Position numbers and translations under genes: made by a program. From Lentisphaerota bacterium (GTDB taxonomy: Bacteria; Verrucomicrobiota; Kiritimatiellia; UBA8416; JAIOPI01), in assembly GCA_021413965.1 (NCBI GenBank), contig JAIOPI010000004.1:310001-374000 (forward strand): a stretch of DNA of 64,000 nt, written 5' to 3'. The notes beneath the pieces are model-generated. The model was not told the DNA's origin. It saw nothing but the letters and a program-made list of their open reading frames with translations, and ran no database searches. Shown here piece by piece: positions 16,878-26,737 of the stretch. Numbering within the stretch: position 1 is the stretch's first letter; the number at the start of each line of letters is the position of its first letter.

Positions 16878-18863
16878 CTATTGACGCCCCTGGACCAGCG
16901 CGTCGACGACCTGCGGGTCTGCCAGGGTCGTCGTGTCGCCAATCTGGTCGACCGCATTCTCGGCAATTTTGCGCAGAATCCGCCGCATGATTTTGCCCGA
17001 CCGGGTCTTCGGCAGCGCCGGTGCAAACTGAATCTTGTCCGGCACAGCAATGGCCCCAATCTGCTTGCGCACGTGCTTCACGAGCTCCTCGCGCAGCGCC
17101 TCCGTGGGGTCAACCCCGTCCACGAGGGTCACAAAGGCGTACAATGCCTGTCCCTTGATGTCGTGGGGCATCGGGGCCACTGCCGCCTCAGCCACCTTCT
17201 CGTGGCTGACGAGCGCGCTCTCCACCTCCGCCGTTCCGATGCGGTGCCCCGACACGTTCACCACGTCGTCGATGCGCCCCATCAGCCAGTAGTCGCCATC
17301 CTCATCGCGCCGGCAGCCGTCGCCGGTGAAATACAAGTCCGCGTACATGCTGAAATACGTGTCGATGAAGCGGTCGTGATCGCCCCACGTGGTGCGCATG
17401 ATGCCCGGCCAGGGCCGCTTGATACACAGTTTGCCGCCCTCGTTCGCATGGCACTCGGACCGGTCGTCGCGCAAGATCACCGGCTCCACGCCAAAGAAGG
17501 GCCGGATCGCCGACCCGGGCTTGAGCGTGTGGGCGCCAGGCAGCGGCGTGATCAGGATACCCCCCGTTTCGGTCTGCCACCACGTGTCCACAATCGGCCG
17601 GCGCCGCTTCCCGATGACCTCGTAGTACCACATCCAGGCTTCCGGATTGATCGGCTCGCCCACCGAGCCGAGGACCCGCAAGGATTCCAGGCTGTACTTG
17701 TTCGGCCACTCGTCGCCCAACCGGATCAGGGCGCGGATGGCCGTCGGCGCCGTGTAAAACACCGTCACCTTGTATTTGTCGATGATCTGCCAGAAGCGCC
17801 CCGCGTCGGGATACGTCGGCACGCCCTCGAACATGACGCTCGTGGCGCCATTCGCCAGCGGGCCGTAGACGATGTAGCTGTGCCCCGTCACCCACCCGAT
17901 ATCGGCCGTGCACCAGTAGATGTCGTCATCGTGGATATCGAACACCACCTTGTGCGTCAGGGCGGCATGCAACAGGTAGCCCGCCGTCGAATGCACGACC
18001 CCCTTGGGCTTGCCCGTCGATCCCGAAGTGTAGAGGATGAAGAGGTAATCCTCGGCGTTCATGCGCTCCGGCGCGCAGTCCGCCGACGCCTTGGCCATCA
18101 CCTCGTGGTACCACACATCGCGCCCCGCCTGCATCGTGCAGGGTTCGGCGTTGCGCTGGAACACCACGACCTTTTCAATCGACGGGGCGCGACGCAACGC
18201 CTCGTCGCAAATCGCTTTGAGCGCAATGTGCTTGCCCGCCCGCAGGGACACGTTCGCCGTCACCAGAACCTTGCAGGAGGAATCCTTGATACGATCCGAC
18301 AGCGACTCGGCGCTGAACCCGCCGAACACCACCGAGTGAATCGCCCCGATGCGCGCGCACCCCAGCATGACGATCGGCAGTTCCGGCACCATCGGCATGT
18401 AGATGCAGACGCGGTCGCCCTTCTGCACGCCCAGCGACTTGAGCACGTTGGCAAACTTGCACGTTTCCGCGTGGAGATCGGCATAGGTCAGCGTGCGCGT
18501 CTCGGCATCCGCTTCGCCCTGCCAGATGATGGCCGGCTTGTTCCGCAGCGGGGTCTGCAGGTGACGGTCCAGACAGTTGACCGTAAGATTGAGCTGGCCG
18601 TCCTCAAACCACGTGTGCTTGATGACCCGCTCTTTCGTGTTCCATGTGTACGTGCAGCCCACCGTGGGCGCCTTGAACCACGTCAGAGACTTCGCCTGGT
18701 CCAGCCAGAATCCGTCCGGGTCCTGAACGGAGCGTTCATACAGACGTTGATACGCCTCGGCATTGACGTGCGCGCGTTGAGCCGCCTCCGCGGTCGGCGG
18801 GAAGCGCCGGTTCTCGGTCATCAGGGAATCGGTGGAAATGGCTTTCTTCACGTCATTGGCCAT
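16878..18863 (-). CDS. acs: Acetyl-CoA synthetase (AMP-forming)
   Basis: 661 residues from ATG 18863 (MANDVKKAI), chosen because AGGAG lies 7-8 bases upstream; an upstream in-frame extension to 18971 lacks a ribosome-binding site. It activates acetate to acetyl-CoA through acetyl-AMP. Visible motifs are the P-loop [14 protein letters not shown], the WWQTETGG block, [17 protein letters not shown] and the C-terminal TRSGKIMRR, in which K624 is the lysine normally regulated by acetylation. Length and motifs are those of the canonical enzyme. It allows growth on, or recovery of, acetate. It is the next gene downstream of the DUF4091 gene on the same strand, with a hairpin between. Confidence 0.97.
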   Translation of the reverse strand: MANDVKKAISTDSLMTENRRFPPTAEAAQRAHVNAEAYQRLYERSVQDPDGFWLDQAKSLTWFKAPTVGCTYTWNTKERVIKHTWFEDGQLNLTVNCLDRHLQTPLRNKPAIIWQGEADAETRTLTYADLHAETCKFANVLKSLGVQKGDRVCIYMPMVPELPIVMLGCARIGAIHSVVFGGFSAESLSDRIKDSSCKVLVTANVSLRAGKHIALKAICDEALRRAPSIEKVVVFQRNAEPCTMQAGRDVWYHEVMAKASADCAPERMNAEDYLFILYTSGSTGKPKGVVHSTAGYLLHAALTHKVVFDIHDDDIYWCTADIGWVTGHSYIVYGPLANGATSVMFEGVPTYPDAGRFWQIIDKYKVTVFYTAPTAIRALIRLGDEWPNKYSLESLRVLGSVGEPINPEAWMWYYEVIGKRRRPIVDTWWQTETGGILITPLPGAHTLKPGSAIRPFFGVEPVILRDDRSECHANEGGKLCIKRPWPGIMRTTWGDHDRFIDTYFSMYADLYFTGDGCRRDEDGDYWLMGRIDDVVNVSGHRIGTAEVESALVSHEKVAEAAVAPMPHDIKGQALYAFVTLVDGVDPTEALREELVKHVRKQIGAIAVPDKIQFAPALPKTRSGKIMRRILRKIAENAVDQIGDTTTLADPQVVDALVQGRQ

Positions 18864-18969
18864 GAGGGACTCCTGTGTCCTTGAATGTTGCCGTACCGCA
18901 CACCCTTCGGTACGGGCTGGTGCGCAAACACTAATCCCGGCAATGTAGTCAGGCAAGTCTGGAATCGCC

Positions 18970-18988
18970 AAAACATCCGCTCAGCGGA
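18970..18988 (-). terminator. Hairpin terminator whose loop is the stop codon of the DUF4091 gene
   Basis: On the minus strand TCCGC-TGA-GCGGA (18976-18988) forms a 5-base-pair stem with the TGA stop codon as its loop, followed by TGTTTT. This would terminate transcription immediately after translation ends. Confidence 0.45.
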
Positions 18989-21900
18989 CGTAGACGCGGA
19001 CCCCCGCCCGGCGGGCTTCCTCCAGCAATTCCAGCTGCGCCACCAGGTCGGCGCGCAACCGGTACAGCTCCCATTCACCAAGCGTGCCGAATGCGAAATC
19101 CCAAGTGCCCTGACCGTACTTCGCGCACAGCGCCTCCCGCACACGCAATCGATTCATCCCAGGTGCCGCCGCCCAGAGGTTCAACAGTTCGATGATCTGC
19201 TGCACCTGGCGAATCTGCTTGAGGCGCTGGCTGATGATCGGACCGCCGTACAACCCGAACCCCGGCACCGCCTCGCCGGCATAGACCACGCACGGGGTGT
19301 CATCATCGGCCGTCGTCCACGCCGTGTTATAACTGTTCCAGTACGGCAGCCCACCGTCAAATCCCTGGCACCACTTCTGTAGAAAGGCCCGCGCATTTTC
19401 GTCACCACGCCCGCTGACCGGTGCGCCCAGCCCGTACCAGATCCATTGCTCCTGACGGTCCGCCTCACGCTGGTACCGGCGATATCGCTTGCTCGGCCAA
19501 TGCCATCCGGCCGCCCCGCTTCCCACAACCTGCCAGTTGATCCACGGATCCAACTGCCCGTAGTGCTGCCCCCACCGGTCGGAGATATCGATTCGAAAAT
19601 GCCACGGCACATTCGTCACACCGCTCGCCTCCAGCCCCTCGCGCCACGTCTGGTGAAAGAACCCCACCGCCCTGAAATCGTCTGCCGCTTCGCATTCCTC
19701 CAACACCCACAGTGCGTGCGTCCCGCTGTAGCTGTACTTGTGATTGAGGTAGATCTCGAACGCCGTGTGCGTCCACCCATTGGAGACGGCATGCTGCAAC
19801 CAGTCCCCGATGACGTTGCGCTGCGCCTGGCGATACCCGTCGGGAAAGGCGCTTGCAAGATCCGGGCAGGTGCTGAACAGCGTCGGGTAATTGGACGAGG
19901 CGGCGCGCAAGGCGTCCCAGTGCGCCGGCCCCCGGCCCGCGGCATCGAACCCGTACACCGGATCCAGCATCGACTGCGGCCACATTTCGTGGAAGGGCGT
20001 GTAGAAGTGAGAGACCGGCGTGTTCACGCCTGGCCCCCAGTAGCCCTGCGCGCTGGTGAAGGCCGATTGGGCCGGATCACGGGTGAAGAACCGGCCGTAT
20101 TGGGCGTCAAACGCGCTCCACGAGGCGGTGCGCCGTGAGGGCCCGTTGCCGGTCAGCGTGGGACCGCGATCCGCGTGCACGTTGCCGCTCCAGCCGTACG
20201 GCAGTGTGTTCGGGACCGCGCGATGCTTGTGTATGGCCTGAAAATACCGCAGGCATGTGGCACTCGGATCGGGGCCAAAGGCCCAGGGATTCCCGTAACC
20301 ATTCAGATCCACCACAAACGTCGGCGCATCCGGCATGGCAATCTCGCTGACGCGCAGGGTCAATCCGATGCGCACCGGATCCCCGGCCAACTCCGTGGCG
20401 CTGACCGTCACCAGTCCGGTGTACAGGCCCTCGGGCGCCCGTGACGGCACGAACAGATCCAGGTAAATCGATTGATACACGCCACCGGCATTGTGGCTGG
20501 CATCCGGAATCGCAAACGTCGTCGGGAACGGCGCGGCCAGTGGAATGGCCGCCTCCGCATAGGCGCTGGCGCCGCTGGTGACGTGGTGCATCAGAAACCG
20601 CTCGACATGCTGCTTCGCGGGTATGATCGCACCGCCCGGGCCGCTCAGATCGCTGACCTCAACACCGACGGTCCGAAGGCTCACCCCCAGCCGCTGCAGG
20701 ACCAATTGCGCCCCCACCACTTCGTTGCGACAGCCGCGCAACGCGATCGTGTTGGCCGCGGCGTCCCATACGACATTCGCCTTCTTGTAGTCATCCGCCC
20801 CGGTGCCCTCGTACCCGTCCTCAATGCGATTGCCCGTGGCTGGATTGATGCGCGCCACTTCGCTCGCCGCGAAATAGCGCAGCACGCCCGGCACCATGCG
20901 CACCGACCGTCCCGCCGGATCCGGCACGGGCAGATCGCCCTCGGCAAGCGTAATCGCGGGCCTCACCGGCGGCACGGTAAAATCCACCCGCGCCGGCGCG
21001 CTGGTGTTGCCCACGGAGTCATAGGACTGGACGAAGAACGTGTAGTTGCTGCCGGGCGCCAAATCCTCAAGCAAAACCTGCTGAGCCTCGCCAGGTGCGC
21101 CCGGGCGAGGAATCCGCCACCGCGCCACGGGTGTGGCCGCGGCATAGTCCGCGCCCGGCCCGTGACGCACCTGATAGCCGAACGCTGCTCCATCTTCCGG
21201 GTCAGCCGGAGCCGTGAAACCTAATACCACGGACCCGCAGGCATCGCCAGCCGCCGCCACCAGCCCGCCCACCGGTGCGGGTGCCGTCGTATCGCTGCTC
21301 GCGGCAAACTGCACCAGCAGGCGCGGCTGCACCGTGGCATTTTGCTCGCGCGTGTAGACGGTTGGATTGCCCCCGAACGTCAGATGCAAGCGCGCATCCG
21401 TTACGGCCAGGCCGTAGTGGTCCAGCATCAACGCCTGCACCAGCGCCGGGTCGAGCGCCATGGCCACCCACGTGAAGCCGCTGTTCGTGTAGGTTCGAAA
21501 GGTGTCGCTATCGCTGAATCCGTAAGACACGAGCGATCCGAAATTGCCGAACGCGGCGGAGGAAAAATCGCTGTGGTCAAACGTCCACGGCGTATCCGGC
21601 AGAGCCCGAAAGCGCCAGCAGGCACGGCTTTGCTCCCAGTCGGTGTTGATCGTGGACGCGACAAGCGACGTCACGCGATCCCCATTGGCGCGCGCCAGAT
21701 GCAGTTCGGCCGCCACCACCCGCTGCCCGCGGTAGGTCGACAGATCGAACGTGAACCCCGACACGTCCTGCCATCCCTTGAGGCGGATGGCGGTGCTCCC
21801 CCCTTTGTTGAGTAGCCACTCCGACTGGTCGGCTGGCCCCGCGTACCACGAAAACTGAGTGTCTTGGCGGTCCAGCACCGTCGTGACGCCCGGCCCCGGC

Positions 21901-22037
21901 GGGATGGCAAACCAACCGTACCCCGCCGGTGCCAGCGCGAGAAGGATCTGCAGCGCGACCAACGCCAGGCCTGGCGAACGATCAAGCCCACGTCGACGGA
22001 TGGCCAGGATCGCGTCTCTGGATACCGGTTCTTCCAC
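18981..22037 (-). CDS. Large exported DUF4091-type glycosidase-like protein
   Basis: 1018 residues, starting with GTG at 22037. An N-terminal hydrophobic segment (LALVALQILLALAPAGYGW) follows a basic region and acts as signal or anchor. Residues about 50-255 resemble DNRLRE-type beta-sandwich modules (STAIRLKGWQDVSGF, VVAAELHLARANGD). A fibronectin type III-like domain spans about 260-365 (APAPVGGLVAAA...SYDSVGNTSAPARV). The remainder is a catalytic-like region: PDAPTFVVDLNGYGNPW, then HFYTPFHEMWPQ, CPDLASAFPDGYRQ and the closing WNSYNTAW...CVVYAGEAVPGFGLYGGPI, matching my recollection of DUF4091 glycosidase-like proteins. The substrate is unknown. It is probably external and acts on polysaccharide. 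Confidence 0.75.
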   Translation of the reverse strand: MEEPVSRDAILAIRRRGLDRSPGLALVALQILLALAPAGYGWFAIPPGPGVTTVLDRQDTQFSWYAGPADQSEWLLNKGGSTAIRLKGWQDVSGFTFDLSTYRGQRVVAAELHLARANGDRVTSLVASTINTDWEQSRACWRFRALPDTPWTFDHSDFSSAAFGNFGSLVSYGFSDSDTFRTYTNSGFTWVAMALDPALVQALMLDHYGLAVTDARLHLTFGGNPTVYTREQNATVQPRLLVQFAASSDTTAPAPVGGLVAAAGDACGSVVLGFTAPADPEDGAAFGYQVRHGPGADYAAATPVARWRIPRPGAPGEAQQVLLEDLAPGSNYTFFVQSYDSVGNTSAPARVDFTVPPVRPAITLAEGDLPVPDPAGRSVRMVPGVLRYFAASEVARINPATGNRIEDGYEGTGADDYKKANVVWDAAANTIALRGCRNEVVGAQLVLQRLGVSLRTVGVEVSDLSGPGGAIIPAKQHVERFLMHHVTSGASAYAEAAIPLAAPFPTTFAIPDASHNAGGVYQSIYLDLFVPSRAPEGLYTGLVTVSATELAGDPVRIGLTLRVSEIAMPDAPTFVVDLNGYGNPWAFGPDPSATCLRYFQAIHKHRAVPNTLPYGWSGNVHADRGPTLTGNGPSRRTASWSAFDAQYGRFFTRDPAQSAFTSAQGYWGPGVNTPVSHFYTPFHEMWPQSMLDPVYGFDAAGRGPAHWDALRAASSNYPTLFSTCPDLASAFPDGYRQAQRNVIGDWLQHAVSNGWTHTAFEIYLNHKYSYSGTHALWVLEECEAADDFRAVGFFHQTWREGLEASGVTNVPWHFRIDISDRWGQHYGQLDPWINWQVVGSGAAGWHWPSKRYRRYQREADRQEQWIWYGLGAPVSGRGDENARAFLQKWCQGFDGGLPYWNSYNTAWTTADDDTPCVVYAGEAVPGFGLYGGPIISQRLKQIRQVQQIIELLNLWAAAPGMNRLRVREALCAKYGQGTWDFAFGTLGEWELYRLRADLVAQLELLEEARRAGVRVYVR

Positions 22038-22119
22038 CGCTCACCCCCTGCCTGCGTTGATGCCACTATAGGCCGGACAGGGGACGTTGGCAACGCGCGC
22101 CGGGGCAGGCGCGACGGTC

Positions 22120-22148
22120 TTGCACCCGTTCCCGCACCCCGCTACGAT
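22120..22148 (+). promoter_or_regulatory. Candidate promoter giving a leaderless mRNA for the gene at 22155
   Basis: TTGCAC (22120-22125), 17 bases, TACGAT (22143-22148), then only 6 bases to the ATG. No Shine-Dalgarno is present between them. Confidence 0.4.
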
Positions 22149-22154
22149 CACCCC

Positions 22155-22988
22155 ATGCTGACACGCGCGCTTATGCTGACCGTTGGAGGCATGCTGGCCG
22201 CCCTGTTGCCGGCGCAGGCAAGCTACTTTCGGCTGGAGGTCCACCCCGGCTCGCGCATCCTGGCCGGCCGCGTGGCGGTGCGCGCCACACTGACCAACCG
22301 TGGCGACGAAGTCATGCGCACCCTGCAGACCTCGGTCTGGTTCAATGGTACATGGTACAAGGGGCCGCTCTATCCCGAACTGGGCGTCGGCGGCTCGCAG
22401 AAAGATGATATCGACGCGGGCCCGCTGCCTCATCAACACGGCACGTATACGGCCGTGATCTCCGCCCGTTACACCGACCGCAACGGACACCCCTTCACCA
22501 CCATCGAGACCATTCCCGTTCACTCCGATGAGCCTGTGGAACACCATCCGTTCGAGGCGAGCCTGGCGCCCATCACCATGCGTGATTCCGGAACCCTGGT
22601 CTTCACGGCAACGTCTGTGACCAACGTCGCCCTCACCGCCACCATTCACTTGGTCCTGCCTGAGGAAGTTCAGGGCCTGCCGACGCCGGACTGCACCCTG
22701 GAAATTCCGCCTGGCGGGACCGTTGAACAGTCGTTTCCCCTGCGCAACGCCTGGGCGGTGGCAGGCAGCCAGTACCGCATCTTCGCGATCGTGGACTATT
22801 CGCGGAACGGCATCCATGGAAGCCGGGTGGTTCCCGGCGGCGTCACGCTCAGGGCGCCCCGCCTGCTGACGGCGACCGATATAAGGTGGCTGTGGATTCT
22901 GCCCGCAGCGCTGCTGGGACTCTTTGGCCTCTCACAGCTTCGGCGCCGCGGAGACATGGCCGATCCGCCATCGGCGACGCGTGGCTAG
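22155..22988 (+). CDS. Exported protein with C-terminal membrane anchor, unknown function
   Basis: 277 residues from ATG 22155. A signal peptide (MLTRALMLTVGGMLAALLPAQA) precedes two beta-sandwich-like segments: SRILAGRVAVRATLTNRGDEVMR and TLVFTATSVTNVALTATIHLVLPEEV. The C-terminus is a single helix, WLWILPAALLGLFGLSQL, followed by RRRG. This is the layout of a protein displayed outside the inner membrane and anchored by its tail. No family is recognised. The stop TAG lies inside CTAG (22985-22988), which also supplies the stop of the opposing gene. Confidence 0.65.
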   Translation: MLTRALMLTVGGMLAALLPAQASYFRLEVHPGSRILAGRVAVRATLTNRGDEVMRTLQTSVWFNGTWYKGPLYPELGVGGSQKDDIDAGPLPHQHGTYTAVISARYTDRNGHPFTTIETIPVHSDEPVEHHPFEASLAPITMRDSGTLVFTATSVTNVALTATIHLVLPEEVQGLPTPDCTLEIPPGGTVEQSFPLRNAWAVAGSQYRIFAIVDYSRNGIHGSRVVPGGVTLRAPRLLTATDIRWLWILPAALLGLFGLSQLRRRGDMADPPSATRG

Positions 22989-23581
22989 CGACCCTGGGAT
23001 TGCCGGGCGCGCATGTCGGCGATTTCAGCCTGCCACGCATGCGCGATCCACCGCTTGGCTTCGGCGTGGTAGGGGCGCCCTTTGATCACGGCCAGCGAAG
23101 CCAGCGCCTCGCGGTATCGGCCGGCTCGCGCGTACAGTTCCACCAGCAACGCGTGGTTCCCCGGTTCCCAGTACTGCCAGTCGACAAATTCTTCCCATCG
23201 CCTGATGGCTTCCGGCAATGAGCGCCGCTCCGTCATGCGCACATCCAGCACCCGCAAGGGGCGCGCATACGGATTCAGCTCCAACCCCCTCCGCGTCCAG
23301 GTTGCCGCCGCCGCCAGCAGGACGGGCGACTCCACGCCCCCATCAAACCGCCGATTGTATGCCGTCTCGGCCGCCCAGATGCAGAGTTCGTCATTGTGCG
23401 GATAGAGCTGATGGGCCTGTTCCGCCGCGGCCATGATGCGCGCAGGCGAGTCCTTCCAATCCCCATACTTGGAACGGAAATACAGGGATTGCGCCTGGCC
23501 AGCCCGCACACCGTGACGCGTGCCGACCAAGCCGACAGCCACCAGGATGAGTCCCACCATGGCCAACCCAAGGCGCTGCAT
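22985..23581 (-). CDS. Membrane-anchored TPR-like protein at the end of the exopolysaccharide operon
   Basis: 198 residues from ATG 23581, with CGGAG 8 bases upstream; a TTG at 23596 is the other option. One N-terminal helix (RLGLAMVGLILVAVGLVGT) anchors a helical domain with TPR-like repeats: QAHQLYPHNDELCIWAAETAYN, ATWTRRGLELNPYARPLRV, and HALLVELYARAGRYREALASL. It lies 76 bases downstream of the Wza-like gene on the same strand and may belong to the polysaccharide operon, for example as an assembly factor; that role is inference. It converges on the gene at 22155 with a 4-base overlap. Confidence 0.65.
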   Translation of the reverse strand: MQRLGLAMVGLILVAVGLVGTRHGVRAGQAQSLYFRSKYGDWKDSPARIMAAAEQAHQLYPHNDELCIWAAETAYNRRFDGGVESPVLLAAAATWTRRGLELNPYARPLRVLDVRMTERRSLPEAIRRWEEFVDWQYWEPGNHALLVELYARAGRYREALASLAVIKGRPYHAEAKRWIAHAWQAEIADMRARQSQGR

Positions 23582-23657
23582 GATGTTGCTCCGCAATCCT
23601 GCGCCATTACCCGCTCATGTCCACCCGCCGGACGCACCGGCCGGGAAGCGTCAGCGG

Positions 23658-24479
23658 CTACAGGAAGATACGCCGCTCGACAATGACAATGTCGTTGGGA
23701 TGGAGCAGGAAATCGTCTTCCTGCCGTGCTTCGATTCGCGTTGCGTTCAGGTTGTGCACCTCGTCGCCGCGAATCACCCGGATCTTGCGAGGATTGGCGT
23801 AGTCGGTGTATCCCCCGGCCGCCGCGATGGCCATGAGCAGGGTCGTATCGCCCACCAGCGGGTACTTGCCGGGGCGCGTCACTTCACCCCTGACAAACAC
23901 CGCATCTTCCTGCGCCACGATGATGACGTTGATGTCGCGATAGAACCCACCACTGACATACGCGCTCTGGATGGCCTTCTCCGCCTCGGCCGTGCTGATC
24001 CCCTCGATCTTCACCAAGCCGATCAGCGGGAGATTAATGTGGCCATCATCATCCACGACCTCGGACACGTCTTCGGGGCGGGGAATGCCGCGCAACGATA
24101 TCATCAACCGGTCGCCGCGCCGCAACAGTCGGCCGAGCCCCGCGGACTTTGACTGGACGGCCACGGTCGCATCGCTCCCGGCCTCGATCACGGGCGCCTC
24201 GGTCGATCCACGGGTTGCGGGTGTTGCCACCTCGCCGCCCTCGTCCGCCCCGGGCACGGCCACGCTGGCCCCCGCGGCGTCCGGCGTCCACGGCATGCGC
24301 TCGGCCGAGTTCACATCCGGCACATAGGCCGCCACGCGTTGGTTGGCAAAGGGATCTGTCGCGCAGCCCGACATCGCCATGACGAGGCCGACCGCCGCCA
24401 GCGAGGCTCCCATCCGCGCCACGCCCCGAGACCATGCTCCACGAAGTCCGACCACTTCACCGTGTTTGAACCAAGCCAT
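23658..24479 (-). CDS. Wza-like polysaccharide export lipoprotein
   Basis: 273 residues from ATG 24479, 7 bases after the stop of the BY-kinase gene. A lipoprotein signal ends in AMSGC with C39 as the lipidated residue. After a Thr/Ala-rich linker comes the polysaccharide export domain (RLLRRGDRLMISLRGIPRPEDVSEVVDDDGHINLPLIGLVKIEG) and an SLBB-type domain (INVIIVAQEDAVFVRGEVTRPGKYPLVGDTTLLMAIAAAGG). It should form the outer-membrane exit channel for exopolysaccharide, with the Wzz/BY-kinase and the barrel protein of the same operon as partners. Confidence 0.9.
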   Translation of the reverse strand: MAWFKHGEVVGLRGAWSRGVARMGASLAAVGLVMAMSGCATDPFANQRVAAYVPDVNSAERMPWTPDAAGASVAVPGADEGGEVATPATRGSTEAPVIEAGSDATVAVQSKSAGLGRLLRRGDRLMISLRGIPRPEDVSEVVDDDGHINLPLIGLVKIEGISTAEAEKAIQSAYVSGGFYRDINVIIVAQEDAVFVRGEVTRPGKYPLVGDTTLLMAIAAAGGYTDYANPRKIRVIRGDEVHNLNATRIEARQEDDFLLHPNDIVIVERRIFL

Positions 24480-24486
24480 CGTTAAC

Positions 24487-26604
24487 TCAGGTTTTCTTCG
24501 GGGCCTCATCGGCGTTGCGCTTCGGGTGGTAGTAATAATAGCTGTAGTGATAATAGTATGAGTAATCCCGGGAGATGTTGATCTTGTTCAACACCACGCC
24601 CACGAGCTTGCCACCCGCATTCTCGACCATGGCCTTGGCACGCATCGATACGGTGCGCGGATACTTCCGGTGCTGGATGACGAGCAGCACGCCGTCAACT
24701 TCCCGCACCAGGAGGGACGCGTCGCTGACGCCTATGATCGGCGGCGCGTCGAAGATCACCAGATCGTAGCGCCCGGACAGATCCTGCACCAGTTCACGCA
24801 TCTTGCTGGTGTCCAGCAGGCCGTGCACGCCCGATGCCAGTTTTCCGCTGGGGAGGAAATCCAGGTTGGCGACCTTCGTGTGGACGACGGCCTGCTCGAA
24901 CTGCACTTCGCCGACGAGGATGTTGGCCAACCCGGGCGTGTTCGGGATGCCGAGGATGCGGTGCTGACGGGGCCGGTGCAGGTCCGAATCCACGATCAGC
25001 ACGCGGTCGCCGAGTTGCGCGCAAATGAACCCCAGGTTGAACACGGTCAGGGACTTGCCCTCGGCCATGCTGCCGCTGGTCACGCAGAACGTGCGGCCAT
25101 TCTTGACGCGTTCCGAGAACCGCACGTTCGTGCGCATCATCCGGTACGCTTCCGCGTGTTCACGATACGCGCGCGATTCCGTGAATGCCTCCACCTTCTG
25201 CGGAATCACCCCGACCACCGGCAACTCCATCAGCCGCTCGACATCGTCGATGGTCTTGACCGAGGTGTCGATGTACTCGACGAAATAGGCCAGCCCGATG
25301 CCCGCACACAGCCCCATGAGCACGCTCATGACAATGTTGAGCATCACGTTCGGGCTGACGAAATCATCGGGTTCGGCCACCTTGGCGGGCGAAATGATTT
25401 CCACCGTCGTGGAGGGGATATCCAGTTCGATCTCCTCTTCCAGGTAACGCATTTCCAGCGCATCGCGGATGCTGCGCGCGTGTTCCATCTCTTCCAGAGC
25501 CTTGTCGAACTCCCGGTACCCGCTCGCCTCGGCACTGATCTCCGTGGCCTTCTGCTCTTCCAGCATGACTTCCAGCGCGTCGAGCTTGGCCTTGGCGGCC
25601 TCGTAGTCGTGCTTCATGCCGGTCTTGAGCCCCGTCAGGGCGTCCGTGATCATCGTCTCGAGTTCGGCCACGACGGCCTTGGCACTGCGCACTTCCGGAT
25701 GGTTGGGCCCCAGCGAGGCCATGGTCATCTCGCTGAGGCGAACTTCCGCCTCGCGCTTGGCCTTGACCAGCGAGGCCAGCGCCGGGTCGCCAACCAGGTA
25801 CGGCGCCGCGTCGCCCAGTTCCACCGCGGACAGGCTCATGACCTTCTCGTAACGCGCGCGCTTGTCTTCCAATTCCATGCGCACCCGCACGCGCTCGTCC
25901 TCGAGCCGCGTCAAGCCGCGCTTCTCGATGACGCTCTCGGTGCCCACCTTGGAACTGAACACCGTGATCTTGTACTTCTGCCGAATGTCCTCAACCTTGG
26001 CGCTGGCCTCGACCACCTTGCGCTTCTGCTCGTCGAGCGCCACCTTCAGGGCGTCGAGGGCGCCCTCGGTCACGCGCCGCGTCCGGGCCAGGCTCTGCTC
26101 CCGATAGACTTCCGCGATCAGGTTGGCTGTGGCCGCGGCTTCGACCTGGGCCTGTCCCTTGGGCTCGTGATAGTTGATGTCGATCTGAATGAGATTGGTG
26201 TCACGGTAGTGCTGCACGCGCAGCGCCCGGTTCACGACCTTGACCGCCTTGTCGAACGCCTTGTCCGGTGGCAGGGTGTTGAGGCCGTACGCCTCCCCCA
26301 ACTTGCCCACCAGCCCCTGCCGCGTTACGACGGCCTCTATGACCGGCGCCGACTGGATGATCTCAAACTGGGTGCGCAGGAACAGCGGATCGAACTGCAT
26401 GCGACTGCGTTCGAACACCGGGACGTCGGGCTGCTTCTCCTTGACCTGCACCACACACGTGGCCTGGTAGACCTTCGGCATGGCCAGGGTGAAGACGATG
26501 CCGGTGATGACCACCAGCAGAAAGACGGCGAGGACGATCTCTTTGCGCGCCCGAATGATGCGCCAATAGTCCAAAAAATGGAGTGTTTCCTGGGGGGTCG
26601 TCAT
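24487..26604 (-). CDS. Wzz-type chain-length determinant fused to a tyrosine autokinase (BY-kinase)
   Basis: 705 residues. Residues 1-95 are the Wzz domain with the first membrane helix (about 23-43). A long coiled coil fills about 150-390 (KVVEASAKVEDIRQKY, then LDALEVMLEEQKATEIS), and the second helix lies near 415-440. The cytoplasmic kinase domain follows: Walker A SGSMAEGKS near 510, Walker A-prime VLIVDSDLHRPRQH and Walker B LVIFDAPPIIG. The C-terminus is a tyrosine cluster, YSYYYHYSYYYYH, near residue 685. It controls length and export of a polysaccharide through autophosphorylation cycles. Odd points are MA in place of the usual PG in Walker A and the dense Tyr run, coded by an AT-rich island. 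The cognate phosphatase is not in the window. Confidence 0.92.
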   Translation of the reverse strand: MTTPQETLHFLDYWRIIRARKEIVLAVFLLVVITGIVFTLAMPKVYQATCVVQVKEKQPDVPVFERSRMQFDPLFLRTQFEIIQSAPVIEAVVTRQGLVGKLGEAYGLNTLPPDKAFDKAVKVVNRALRVQHYRDTNLIQIDINYHEPKGQAQVEAAATANLIAEVYREQSLARTRRVTEGALDALKVALDEQKRKVVEASAKVEDIRQKYKITVFSSKVGTESVIEKRGLTRLEDERVRVRMELEDKRARYEKVMSLSAVELGDAAPYLVGDPALASLVKAKREAEVRLSEMTMASLGPNHPEVRSAKAVVAELETMITDALTGLKTGMKHDYEAAKAKLDALEVMLEEQKATEISAEASGYREFDKALEEMEHARSIRDALEMRYLEEEIELDIPSTTVEIISPAKVAEPDDFVSPNVMLNIVMSVLMGLCAGIGLAYFVEYIDTSVKTIDDVERLMELPVVGVIPQKVEAFTESRAYREHAEAYRMMRTNVRFSERVKNGRTFCVTSGSMAEGKSLTVFNLGFICAQLGDRVLIVDSDLHRPRQHRILGIPNTPGLANILVGEVQFEQAVVHTKVANLDFLPSGKLASGVHGLLDTSKMRELVQDLSGRYDLVIFDAPPIIGVSDASLLVREVDGVLLVIQHRKYPRTVSMRAKAMVENAGGKLVGVVLNKINISRDYSYYYHYSYYYYHPKRNADEAPKKT

Positions 26605-26737
26605 GAACTAGCTATCCCGTCACGCATGGGTAATTCCGCGCCTCTCCCCGGCGAACACGTTTCTCCGGGCCCATCCGCGACGCAGGCACGCCCCACCCGG
26701 CCTGCTGGGCCGGGCGGGAGATGGAAGGAAGCACGCC

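Noticed and set aside
16701..18884. 727-codon open frame on the plus strand
   Set aside because: It is the antisense of acs, has biased low-information composition (Arg/His/Val-rich) and no domain; acs on the other strand is certain.
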